A stretch of 64,000 nt of DNA, taken from assembly GCA_041671505.1 (NCBI GenBank), contig JBAZBK010000004.1:315216-379215 (forward strand), written 5' to 3'. The notes below the pieces were generated by a model that ran no database searches, had not been told where the DNA came from, and was given only the letters and a program-made list of their open reading frames with translations. Position 1 is the stretch's first letter. The number at the start of each line of letters is the position of its first letter. The position numbers and the translations under genes are program-made. Source of the stretch: JACPDH01 sp041671505 (GTDB lineage Bacteria > Acidobacteriota > Thermoanaerobaculia > Gp7-AA8). Shown piece after piece: positions 36,427-43,782 of this stretch.

Positions 36427-37485
36427 TCACGTGCGGTACAACGCCGCCCCCCAGTGCAGCCCCGACCCGAGCGCGGTGAAGGCGATCAGCTTTCCCGGCC
36501 CGGCGAGGCCGTTCTGGCGGCATTCGTGGAAGAGCAGAGGCAGCGTCGCCGCGGTCGTGTTGCCGTAGCGCTCGATGTTGTGCGGAACCTTTTCCGCAGG
36601 GAGCCCGAGTTGCTTCTGGACCCCTTCGATGATCCTGAGGTTCGCCTGGTGGATCAGTACGAGATCGAGATCCTCGACCGCGATCCCCTCGTCGGCGCAG
36701 ACCTCGCGCACCGCCTGCGGCATGAGCGTCACCGCCGTCTTGAAGACCTCGCGGCCGTTCATCACCGGGATCGTCTCGCCCGCATCGATCTGTTCCTTCG
36801 TCACGAACGGACGCCGCTTGAAGCTCGCGCCGTGCATCGTGAGCGCCTCCGCGCCGCCGCCATCGGTGTAGAGCCGCGTTCGGAGCAGCCCCGCGCTGCC
36901 CTCCTCCCGACTCTCGACGACGACCGCTCCCCCAGCGTCGCCGAACAGCACCGTGCGGTCGCGCCACTTCGTGTTCCAGTCCTTCTCGGCATCACTCGGC
37001 TCACGGTCGCTGAGACCGATCACCAGATCCCAGCCGTGATCCCACGGCATGAACGCGCTGTGAAGCTCGGCGCCCACGAGCAGCACGCGCTTGAATTTTC
37101 CGCTCCGGAGCAGCGAGTCCGCCAGGTCGAGCCCGTAAAGAAAGCCGCTGCACTGCTGACGGATGTCGAACGTCGGCACGGTGCGCAGGCCGATCCGCTT
37201 CTGCAGCAGCGGCCCGTTGCCGGGGAGAACATGGTCGGGAGTCATCGTCGCGAAGACGACGACGTCGATGTCCGCGGACATCAGCCCGGCGTCGCGGATG
37301 GCCGCCTCGGCGGCCATCGACCCGAGCTCGGCCGACCCCTGCCCGGGCGCGCCGTAGTAGCGCTGCTCGATGCCGCTCCGCGTGCGGATCCACTCATCCG
37401 AGGTATCCATGATCCGCGAGAGCTGTTCGTTCGTGACGACGTGCGGCGGGAGAGCGATGCCGGTGCCTGTGATTACGCTGCGCAT
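36427..37485 (-). CDS. 3-oxoacyl-ACP synthase III (FabH-like) with an insertion
   Basis: 352 residues, longer than standard FabH (about 317). The catalytic triad is C112 (IRQQCSGFLYG), H279 (LIHQANLRI) and N309 (ERYGNTTAAT). The N-terminal pattern TGIALPPHVVTNEQL and DTSDEWIRTRSGIEQR is typical. An extra, Trp-rich segment (about 142-177, PWDHGWDLVIGLSDREPSD) precedes VLFGDAGGAVVVE. It condenses an acyl-CoA with malonyl-ACP or catalyses a related Claisen or acyl-transfer step. No other fab genes are adjacent. Confidence 0.9.
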   Translation of the reverse strand: MRSVITGTGIALPPHVVTNEQLSRIMDTSDEWIRTRSGIEQRYYGAPGQGSAELGSMAAEAAIRDAGLMSADIDVVVFATMTPDHVLPGNGPLLQKRIGLRTVPTFDIRQQCSGFLYGLDLADSLLRSGKFKRVLLVGAELHSAFMPWDHGWDLVIGLSDREPSDAEKDWNTKWRDRTVLFGDAGGAVVVESREEGSAGLLRTRLYTDGGGAEALTMHGASFKRRPFVTKEQIDAGETIPVMNGREVFKTAVTLMPQAVREVCADEGIAVEDLDLVLIHQANLRIIEGVQKQLGLPAEKVPHNIERYGNTTAATLPLLFHECRQNGLAGPGKLIAFTALGSGLHWGAALYRT

Positions 37486-37509
37486 GGTCTGCTCACTTTA
37501 CGCCCGAGA

Positions 37510-37543
37510 CGAATTGAGAATTAGGAATTGAGAATCGAGAGAT
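37510..37543. repeat. Single GAATTGA heptamer arm
   Basis: GAATTGAGAATTAGGAATTG and a few more bases form one arm of the palindrome family, with no mirrored partner nearby. It lies in the short space between hslO and the FabH-like gene. Confidence 0.7.
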
Positions 37544-37561
37544 CGCCCGGATCGGCCGCCA

Positions 37562-38461
37562 TCAATTTCCGCTGCCCGCATCAAGGCCGAGCAGATCGTC
37601 CGGCGTGAACTCGTACTTCGCGCCGCAGAAGTGGCAGACCGCCTCGGTGTCATTGCCTTCGCGGATCATCTCTCCGAGCTCCTGCGCAGGGAAGTAACGG
37701 TACATCTGAAGTGCCCTCTCGCGCGAGCAGGTGCAGTGGTACTCGATCGGAATGTCGAACGAAGGATCGAGCCGTTTGTAGCCGACCGGGCCGAGCACGC
37801 GCGCGACCGCGTCGTGAATCGGCAGCTCCGCGAGAAGTGTCGAGAGCGGCGGCGCTTCGAGGATCGCCTTCTCCATCGCCTCGATCTCCTTCACCGTCGT
37901 GTGCGGGAACGACTGGATCACGATTCCGCCGCACGCGGCGACCCCGGTAGGCCGGTTGAGCACCCCGAGCATCAGAGCCGTCGGGATCTGCTCGCTCGTC
38001 GCGAGATAGTGCGCGACGTCTTTCGCGACCTCGCCCGAGACGAGCCTCACCTGCGAAGTGTATGGCTTCATGAGCGGCGGCGACTTGCGCACGACGGTCA
38101 GGTTTCCTCCCGCGCCGATCGCGAGCCCAACGTCGCAGTCGGTGTCCTCGTACTGCGGGTTGCCGACACAGCCGCGGATCCGTCCGTCGATCGTCGCCTC
38201 AGCGATCACCGGCCCGAGCGGTCCGCCTCCTTCGAGGCGCAGCGACACGTGCTGCTCGGGAACCTGCTTGTCGAGCAGTCGCGCCAGAAGAACCGCGCTC
38301 GTGAGCGCGCGGCCGAGCGCCGCTGCCGCGACGGGCGACAGATCGCACCGGCGGCGCGCGAGCTCGAGCGAGCCCGACGTCTCGGCGGCGATGACGCGAA
38401 AATCGCCTCCGCCCGCCATGCCGAGCACCAGCCGGTCACCGCCGTTGTCGGGGTTGAGCAT
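37562..38461 (-). CDS. hslO: Hsp33 redox-regulated chaperone
   Basis: 299 residues, usual length. The C-terminal zinc centre is complete: CTCS and then CHFCGAKYEF, the CxC...CxxC redox switch that releases zinc and activates the holdase under oxidative stress. N-terminal domain features include GRALTSAVLLARLLDKQ and LQVRLVSGEVAKD-like stretches. It lies near the peroxiredoxin gene (opposite strand, separated by a palindrome), which fits an oxidative-stress neighbourhood but is not proof of co-regulation. Confidence 0.95.
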   Translation of the reverse strand: MLNPDNGGDRLVLGMAGGGDFRVIAAETSGSLELARRRCDLSPVAAAALGRALTSAVLLARLLDKQVPEQHVSLRLEGGGPLGPVIAEATIDGRIRGCVGNPQYEDTDCDVGLAIGAGGNLTVVRKSPPLMKPYTSQVRLVSGEVAKDVAHYLATSEQIPTALMLGVLNRPTGVAACGGIVIQSFPHTTVKEIEAMEKAILEAPPLSTLLAELPIHDAVARVLGPVGYKRLDPSFDIPIEYHCTCSRERALQMYRYFPAQELGEMIREGNDTEAVCHFCGAKYEFTPDDLLGLDAGSGN

Positions 38462-38530
38462 TGTGCCGATGGGGAGATTTTACTCCCGGGGACGATTCGC
38501 GTCGAAGGCGAGGCCCGGCTAGCTTCAAAC

Positions 38531-38623
38531 CCTGAAGTTAGAAGTTAGAACGCTGGACGTTGAATCCAGAAATGGAGACCTTTCTGGATTCAACGTTCAG
38601 CGTTCTAACTTCTAACTTCAGGG
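38531..38623. repeat. Inverted heptamer-repeat element (GTTAGAA type)
   Basis: CCTGAAGTTAGAAGTTAGAA at the left and TTCTAACTTCTAACTTCAGG at the right are perfect mirrors. GAATCCAGAAA/TTTCTGGATTC closes the short loop. It is the tightest of the palindromes, with only about 8 nt of loop. It lies between the divergent hslO and peroxiredoxin genes. Confidence 0.9.
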
Positions 38624-38767
38624 TTCCTCCCCATGATCTCGACGTTTCCTCCCTCCCCCGCCCCCACCGTCCCTGCGATAGAATTCCCCCCGGCGAGCGC
38701 TTGCTCCCGCGATGCACGTGGACATCGCACTCATTGATCGCATTCACATCAACCAAGGAGGACCTCC

Positions 38768-39280
38768 ATGAGTGTCAAGGTAGGCCGGACCTCCGTCGCG
38801 TCGAAGACTTCGACGCTCAAAGTCGGCGATATGGCGCCTGACTTCGAGCTCGCGGGTCATCGTGGCGGCGAGAAGGTCAAACTCAGCGACCACCGCGGAA
38901 AGAAGAACGTGGTGCTCGCGTTCTATCCGCTCGACTGGACCCCCGTCTGAACGGTTCAAATGCCCTCGTACGAGGCGGAACACGCCGACTTCGAGCGGTA
39001 TGATGCCGAGGTCTTCGGCATTTCGGTCGACAGCATCCCCAGTCACGTCGCATTCGCGAAATCTCTCGGTGGCATCAACTCGTATCCTCTGCTCGCGGAC
39101 TTTCATCCGAAGGGCCACGTAGCGAAGCTCTACGGCGTCTGGATGGACGACAAGGGGATCAACGAGCGCGCCATCTTCATCATCGACAAGCAGGGCAAGG
39201 TCGCCTACATCGACGTCCACGACATCGGTGAGCAGCCTGAAAACGCGCAGATCATCGAAACGCTGCGCGAGCTCGCCTGA
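38768..39280 (+). CDS. Selenocysteine-containing peroxiredoxin (in-frame TGA at codon 61)
   Basis: Strong Shine-Dalgarno AAGGAGG before ATG 38768. Codons 1-60 end FYPLDWTPV, then TGA (38948-38950), then the same frame continues TVQMPSYEAEHADFERY to 39280, for 170 residues. In AhpE/BCP-type peroxiredoxins the position after TPV is the peroxidatic Cys of the PxxxTxxC motif. Here P54, T58 and Sec61 line up exactly, and the conserved active-site Arg is R134. The translated protein has no cysteine, so it would be a 1-Sec peroxidase reducing H2O2 or organic peroxides with an external reductant. A point mutation or sequencing error (TGC to TGA) is the alternative. No sel genes are in the window. Confidence 0.82.
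38954..38981 (+). promoter_or_regulatory. Candidate bacterial SECIS hairpin
   Basis: Just after the TGA, GTTC (38954-38957) can pair with GAAC (38978-38981), and CCTC (38964-38967) with GAGG (38972-38975). The apical loop is GTAC. The loop starts 17 nt after the TGA and begins with G, within the known spacing and loop preference of bacterial SECIS elements. The stem is short with an internal loop, so folding support is moderate. Confidence 0.5.
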
Positions 39281-39328
39281 CAATCCCGTTCCGGCGCTCC
39301 ACTCGCCGGACGTCATGAGCAGCGACGG

Positions 39329-39475
39329 GGCGGGCCTGGGAAAGGCAGTTAAGAGTGAAGAGTTAAGAGAGAAGAGTTAAGAGTTAAGAGTCAGGGACAG
39401 ATCAAGCCGGCTGTGAACTCTTAACTCTTCTCTCTTAACTCTTCACTCTTAACTGCCTTTCCCCGGGCCTGCCCC
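39329..39475. repeat. Inverted heptamer-repeat element (GTTAAGA type)
   Basis: Units GTTAAGA, GTGAAGA, GTTAAGA, GAGAAGA, GTTAAGA are mirrored by TCTTAACTCTTCTCTCTTAA and continuation. Outer arms GGCCTGGGAAAGGCAG and CTGCCTTTCCCCGGGCC extend the stem. It separates the peroxiredoxin and PrdB/GrdB-like genes. Confidence 0.87.
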
Positions 39476-39501
39476 GCAATTCACCTCCGAAAGCGAACGA
39501 C

Positions 39502-40179
39502 ATGCTGACCATCTCCCGCCGCTGTATCCCGTTTACCCCGTACGACAAGGACCTCGCCTCGGCCACCGTCACGCTCGTCTGCGCGACCGGCGTCTACGCC
39601 CCCGGGCAGAAGGCGTTTTCGACCGAGGACCCGGGCGACATCGACTACCGCGTCATCGCGGCCGACGCGAACGTCGCCGAGCTGAAGATCGCGCACCATC
39701 ACTACGACCACACCGAAGCGGACGGCGACCCTAACATCGTCTTCCCGCTCGACACTCTGCGGGATCTCGCGGCGAAGGGCGTCATCCACGCCGTCAACGA
39801 CAAGCACTACTCGTACGGATTCACCACGCGCCTCAAGGAGCTCTACGAGCAGACCTTCCCGGAGATCGCCGACAACGTCGAGAAGTCGAAGACGAAGCTC
39901 GTGATCCTGATGGCGGGCTGTCCCGAGACGTGCCACCGGTCGATCTCGAACCTGGCGCGCGAGATCGAGTCGCGCGGCGTCCCGACGATCGTCATCAGCG
40001 CGAACCCCGCCGCGACCGAATCGACGCGCCCGCCTCGCGGCATGACGTGGGAAGGTTGCGCCGTCGGTCACATCGCCGGAGCAGCCGGCGACCGCGCACA
40101 TCATGAGAAGGTCGTGATGACCGCGCTCCAGATGTTCCTGGAGAACACGCCGCCGGGGAAGGTTGTGTCGAAGTTCTGA
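39502..40179 (+). CDS. Glycine/betaine/sarcosine/D-proline reductase selenoprotein B (PrdB/GrdB)-like protein, Cys form
   Basis: 225 residues. HHHYDHTEADGDPNIVFPLD and ELYEQTFPEIADNVEKSK match the PrdB-like half of the family. The redox motif that is Sec in reductases (G-U-x-x-C-H pattern) reads LMAGCPETCHRS here, with C140 and C144. The partner subunits of the amino-acid reductases are not nearby, so a stand-alone thiol or selenol-like redox role is more likely than Stickland reduction. It is next to the TGA-containing peroxiredoxin on the same strand. Confidence 0.78.
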   Translation: MLTISRRCIPFTPYDKDLASATVTLVCATGVYAPGQKAFSTEDPGDIDYRVIAADANVAELKIAHHHYDHTEADGDPNIVFPLDTLRDLAAKGVIHAVNDKHYSYGFTTRLKELYEQTFPEIADNVEKSKTKLVILMAGCPETCHRSISNLAREIESRGVPTIVISANPAATESTRPPRGMTWEGCAVGHIAGAAGDRAHHEKVVMTALQMFLENTPPGKVVSKF

Positions 40180-40205
40180 GCGGGTCGTGGCGCCAGCGCG
40201 GCCGA

Positions 40206-40321
40206 GTGTGGCGCAGACACTCCTGTCTGCGCACGGCGCGGAGCGCCGCCGGCTTTCCGCTCAAGTCGCCGGGTACGGTCGCCTTCGGCGACGCGCAGGC
40301 AGGAGTGCCTGCGCCACACAC
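40206..40321. repeat. Inverted repeat GTGGCGCAGACACTCCTG type
   Basis: GTGTGGCGCAGACACTCCTG at the left mirrors CAGGAGTGCCTGCGCCACAC at the right, with smaller palindromes between. A second copy lies at 54272-54403. A single GGCGAAA-family arm follows at about 40324-40371. Confidence 0.85.
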
Positions 40322-40385
40322 AGGCCCGCCCCTCGCCTCCTCGCCGCTCGCCTTTCGCCTTGTCAGTGCGCGACAATCCCTCATC

Positions 40386-40715
40386 ATGAAACGCACACGC
40401 CGTGATTTCGCGAAACTCGCCGCGACCGCGCTCGCGGCGGCACCGCTCATCGCCTCTGACGCTGTCGCGCAGACGACCCCCGCGGCCGCCGCGCCCGCTC
40501 CTCCTCCCGAGAGCTCCGACGCGCTGCGCTACTCCGAGGCGCAGACGTCGATCCTTCGTGCCCGCTACGGGAAGCATCTGACGCCCGATGACGCGCGGAC
40601 GATCGAGAAGGACCTCGACGACACTGCCGGTTACATGAAGTTGATGCATTCGATCGAGCTGACGAATGCCGACGAGCCCGACACGATCTTCTTCACCGAG
40701 GGAGGCCCGCGATGA
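40386..40715 (+). CDS. Small Tat-signal protein, probable amidase partner
   Basis: 109 residues from ATG 40386. The N-terminus MKRTRRDFAKLAATALAAAP is a twin-arginine signal with cleavage after about residue 28. The mature part is a short helical domain (YSEAQTSILRARYGKHLTPD). No enzyme motif is seen. Its stop overlaps the amidase start (ATGA), giving strict coupling. It resembles small Tat chaperone or carrier subunits that sit before a signal-less enzyme; that role is inferred. Confidence 0.75.
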   Translation: MKRTRRDFAKLAATALAAAPLIASDAVAQTTPAAAAPAPPPESSDALRYSEAQTSILRARYGKHLTPDDARTIEKDLDDTAGYMKLMHSIELTNADEPDTIFFTEGGPR

Positions 40716-42115
40716 GCGTGAATCCGTACGCCACGATCGGCGAGCTCGGCGCGCTCCTCCGGAACAAGCAGGTTTCTTCGCTCGAGCTGACCCGTTTCTA
40801 TCTCGACCGTCTCGAGAAGCACGGCACGGCGCTTGGCGCCGTCGTGACGATCACGCGCGAGCGCGCGGAAACCGAGGCCAAACGCGCCGACGCGGAGATC
40901 GCGAAAGGGAAGTGGCGCGGGCCGCTGCACGGCATCCCATACGGCGTGAAGGACCTTCTCGCGACGAAGGGAATCCCGACGACCTGGGGCGCGGAGCCGT
41001 ACCGGGGCCAGGTCTTCGATTTCGATGCAGAGGTCGTGCGCAGGCTCGGCGAAGCGGGAGCGGTGCTCTGTGCCAAACTCGCGATGGTCGAGCTCGCGGG
41101 CGGCTTCGGGTACGACACCGCCGACGCTTCGTTCACGGGGCCGGGGCGCACTCCCTGGAACACCGGTCACTGGTCGGGCGGCTCGTCGAGCGGGCCCGGC
41201 GCCTCGGTGAGTGCCGCGCTCTTACCCTTCGCGATCGGAAGCGAGACCTCCGGGTCGATCATCACCCCGTGCGCCTTCAGCGGCGTCACCGGCTTCCGGC
41301 CGACCTACGGCGTCGTCAGCCGCCACGGCGCGATGGCGCTCTCCTGGACGCTCGACAAGCTGGGGCCGATCGCGCGCTCGGCCGCCGACTGCGCGCTCGT
41401 CATGGGCGCGATCGCCGGCCGCGACCCGAAGGACGAGAGCTCGCTCCGCGCGAAGATCGCATGGGGAGCGAAACAGCCGAAGCCGAAATTGAAGATCGGC
41501 ATCGTCAATGCCTCGTACGAGGGAGTGCAGGCGGAGGTGCGGGCGAATTTCGAGGCGTCGATGAAGGCGCTCGAGGGGCTCGGTCACGAGCTCGTCGAGA
41601 TCGAGCTCCCCGAGCTTCCCTACGGCCAGGTCGTCTCGACGATCGTCGACGCCGAGGGGGCGAGCGCCTTCGAGGACCTGCTCGTCTCGGGGAAGGCCAA
41701 GGAGCTTCGCTGCGCTGCTGACCACATCGGAGGGTACGAGGGAGCGGCGACGCTCGCGGTCGACTATCTCCGCGCGATGCGCGTCCGTAGGAAGATCCGC
41801 GTCGCGCTGTCGGAGCTGTTGACGACGAAGGTCGCGATGATCGCCGCGCCGTCGCGCGCGACGGTCGCCCCTCCCGTCGACGTGAAATTTCGCGATGCCT
41901 ACCCTGGCGTGAAGAGCGGCCCCTCGATCATCGGCGGAACGAACGTCGCCGGCTTCCCGGCGATCGCGCTCCCCAACGGCTCCGGCCTGAAGGGGCTACC
42001 AACCTCGATCCAGATCGTCGGCCCGGCGCTCGCCGACCGCAGCGTGATCGCGTTAGGCGAGCAGCTGCAGGGTGCGACGGATTTTCACAGGCGCGTGCCG
42101 CCGAGGTTCGAGTAA
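40712..42115 (+). CDS. Amidase-signature enzyme
   Basis: 467 residues. The Ser-cisSer-Lys triad of the amidase signature family is present: K80 (GVKDLL), cis-Ser within 158-160 (SGGSSSGPGASV) and nucleophile S182 (GSETSGSI). It hydrolyses an amide; the substrate is unknown. It lacks a signal peptide of its own, while the coupled upstream gene encodes a Tat-signal protein, so piggyback export is possible. GatB/GatC are absent, so it is not the tRNA amidotransferase subunit. It uses an unusual TTA-GGC pair near the end (42053). Confidence 0.9.
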   Translation: MSVNPYATIGELGALLRNKQVSSLELTRFYLDRLEKHGTALGAVVTITRERAETEAKRADAEIAKGKWRGPLHGIPYGVKDLLATKGIPTTWGAEPYRGQVFDFDAEVVRRLGEAGAVLCAKLAMVELAGGFGYDTADASFTGPGRTPWNTGHWSGGSSSGPGASVSAALLPFAIGSETSGSIITPCAFSGVTGFRPTYGVVSRHGAMALSWTLDKLGPIARSAADCALVMGAIAGRDPKDESSLRAKIAWGAKQPKPKLKIGIVNASYEGVQAEVRANFEASMKALEGLGHELVEIELPELPYGQVVSTIVDAEGASAFEDLLVSGKAKELRCAADHIGGYEGAATLAVDYLRAMRVRRKIRVALSELLTTKVAMIAAPSRATVAPPVDVKFRDAYPGVKSGPSIIGGTNVAGFPAIALPNGSGLKGLPTSIQIVGPALADRSVIALGEQLQGATDFHRRVPPRFE

Positions 42116-42125
42116 GGGACAGACC

Positions 42126-42995
42126 ATGCGAACCACGGCGCTCGGCACCACAGGCATCACGATCCCCATTCACGGCTTCGGCGCGATGCCGCTCTCGATT
42201 CAGGGACGCCCCGACGAGGCAACCGCGAAGGGCGTTCTCCACGCGGCGATCGACGCGGGGATGACGCTCGTCGACACGGCGAACGTTTATTGCATCGACG
42301 ACGACGACATCGGCCACAACGAGAGGCTCATCGCGTCGGTTCTCGCCGAACGCGACGACCGCGACCGGATCGTCGTCGCAACCAAGGGAGGTCTGAGGCG
42401 CCCGCGCGGCGCCTGGCTCTGCGATGGCGCGCCGAAGAAGCTCCGGCTCGCCTGCGAAGCGAGCCTTCGCGCGCTCGAGGTCGAGCGGATCACGCTCTAC
42501 CAGTTCCACGCACCCGATCCCGACGTCGCGTTCGAGACGAGCGTCGAGGAGCTGGCGCGCCTGCGCGACGAGGCGAAGATCGCACACGTCGGGCTCAGCA
42601 ACGTTTCGGTCGCGCAGCTTCGTTCGGCGCAGACGATCGTCCCCGTCGTCTCGGTGCAGAACCGCTTCAGCCCCTGGTTCCGCGAAGCAGAGGAGAACGG
42701 TGTGATCGCCGAGTGCGAGCGTGCGAGGCTCACCTTCCTCGCCTACAGCCCGCTCGGAGGCAAGCGACTCTCGGCGCGGATCGGCTCGATTCCGTCGCTC
42801 GTCGCGATCGGGCATGAGCACGGCGTGACGCCGGAAGCGGTGACGCTCGCCTGGGGGCGCGCGAAGGGATCGTGCGTCGTCCCCATCCCCGGCGCGAGCC
42901 GCGTCGACCACGCGCTCGACAGCGCGCGCGCGATGCTCGTCGAGCTCACCCCGGAGCAGGTCGCAAGGATCGACGCGGAGAGGTTTGCGACGTAG
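42126..42995 (+). CDS. Aldo/keto reductase
   Basis: 289 residues from ATG 42126. The AKR tetrad is visible: Asp and Tyr in DTANVY, Lys in VVATKGGL, His in LYQFHAPDP. The TIM barrel continues with AHVGLSNVSVAQL and VQNRFSPWFREAEENGV. It reduces aldehydes or ketones with NADPH; the substrate is unknown. It lies ten bases after the amidase stop and is probably in the same transcript. Confidence 0.92.
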   Translation: MRTTALGTTGITIPIHGFGAMPLSIQGRPDEATAKGVLHAAIDAGMTLVDTANVYCIDDDDIGHNERLIASVLAERDDRDRIVVATKGGLRRPRGAWLCDGAPKKLRLACEASLRALEVERITLYQFHAPDPDVAFETSVEELARLRDEAKIAHVGLSNVSVAQLRSAQTIVPVVSVQNRFSPWFREAEENGVIAECERARLTFLAYSPLGGKRLSARIGSIPSLVAIGHEHGVTPEAVTLAWGRAKGSCVVPIPGASRVDHALDSARAMLVELTPEQVARIDAERFAT

Positions 42996-43253
42996 GCGGG
43001 AGGCGAAAGGCGAGAGGCGATAAGCAGGCAAGAGCAGTGACGTGATGTGCGAAAGCACAGCTTTCGCTCTTCCTTGCCGAAGCGAAGCTTCGGCGTCGTG
43101 ACGTGCGTAAATCAGAGCGGAAGCTGAGGCTTCCGCCGAGGAAGAGCGAAAGCTTCGCTTTCGCTCTCCACATCACCCCGCTGCTCCCGCCTGCATTGGC
43201 CTTTGGCCTTTGGCCTGCTCATCGCCTCTCGCCTCATCGCCTTTCGCCTTGTA
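42996..43253. repeat. Compound repeat block: heptamer arms and stacked hairpins
   Basis: GGCGAAAGGCGAGAGGCGAT at 42999 and ATCGCCTCTCGCC near 43220-43250 are opposed arms. Between them, 43045-43168 holds hairpins such as GCCGAAGCGAAGCTTCGGC and GAGCGAAAGC mirrored by GCTTTCGCTC. No gene is seen. Confidence 0.75.
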
Positions 43254-43260
43254 TGTAAAA

Positions 43261-43782
43261 ATGATCCCCATGTCCTCCCTTACCATCCCGGCCCGCGTGA
43301 TCACCTGCAGCGACTCGGCCGTCCGCGGCGAGCGCGTCGATGCGTCGGGGCCGGCGGTCCGCGAGCTGCTCGAGCGGAACGGGTTCGCGGTCGACCGCGT
43401 CGAGGTCGTTCCCGATTCGGTCCAGGAGATTTCGGATGCGATCGCTTCGGCGATCGACCTCGGCCGCTGCCGCCTCGTCGTGACGACGGGAGGGACCGGG
43501 ATCGCGCCGCGCGACGTGACACCTGAAGCGACGATGCGCGTCGCCGACCGCCGGATCGACGGCTTCGGCGAGCTGATGCGGCTCCGCTCGCTCGAGAAGA
43601 CGCCGCTCGCCCCTCTCTCCCGCGCCCAGGCAGCCACGCGCGGCGATGCGCTCATCCTCAACGTTCCCGGCAGCCCGAAGGGAGCGATCGAGAACCTCGA
43701 GGCCGTCCTTCACCTGCTTCCCCACACGCTCCAGCTCCTTGCCGGCGGGCGGGTGGACGATCACCCCGGAGCATCGAAATGA
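43261..43782 (+). CDS. mog: Molybdopterin adenylyltransferase-type protein (MogA/MoaB)
   Basis: 173 residues; an ATG at 43270 is also possible, and no strong ribosome site favours either. The fold motifs are VVTTGGTGIAPRDVTPEAT and LILNVPGSPKGAIENLEA, matching MogA/MoaB proteins that adenylate molybdopterin before metal insertion. No other moa or moe genes are present, so molybdoenzyme use is implied elsewhere in the genome. The stop overlaps the start of the next gene (ATGA). Confidence 0.92.
   Translation: MIPMSSLTIPARVITCSDSAVRGERVDASGPAVRELLERNGFAVDRVEVVPDSVQEISDAIASAIDLGRCRLVVTTGGTGIAPRDVTPEATMRVADRRIDGFGELMRLRSLEKTPLAPLSRAQAATRGDALILNVPGSPKGAIENLEAVLHLLPHTLQLLAGGRVDDHPGASK

Noticed and set aside
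38951..39280. The second half of the peroxiredoxin as an independent gene starting at ATG 38960
   Set aside because: It would lack the thioredoxin-fold N-terminus and active-site loop. The frame matches the first half exactly across the TGA.
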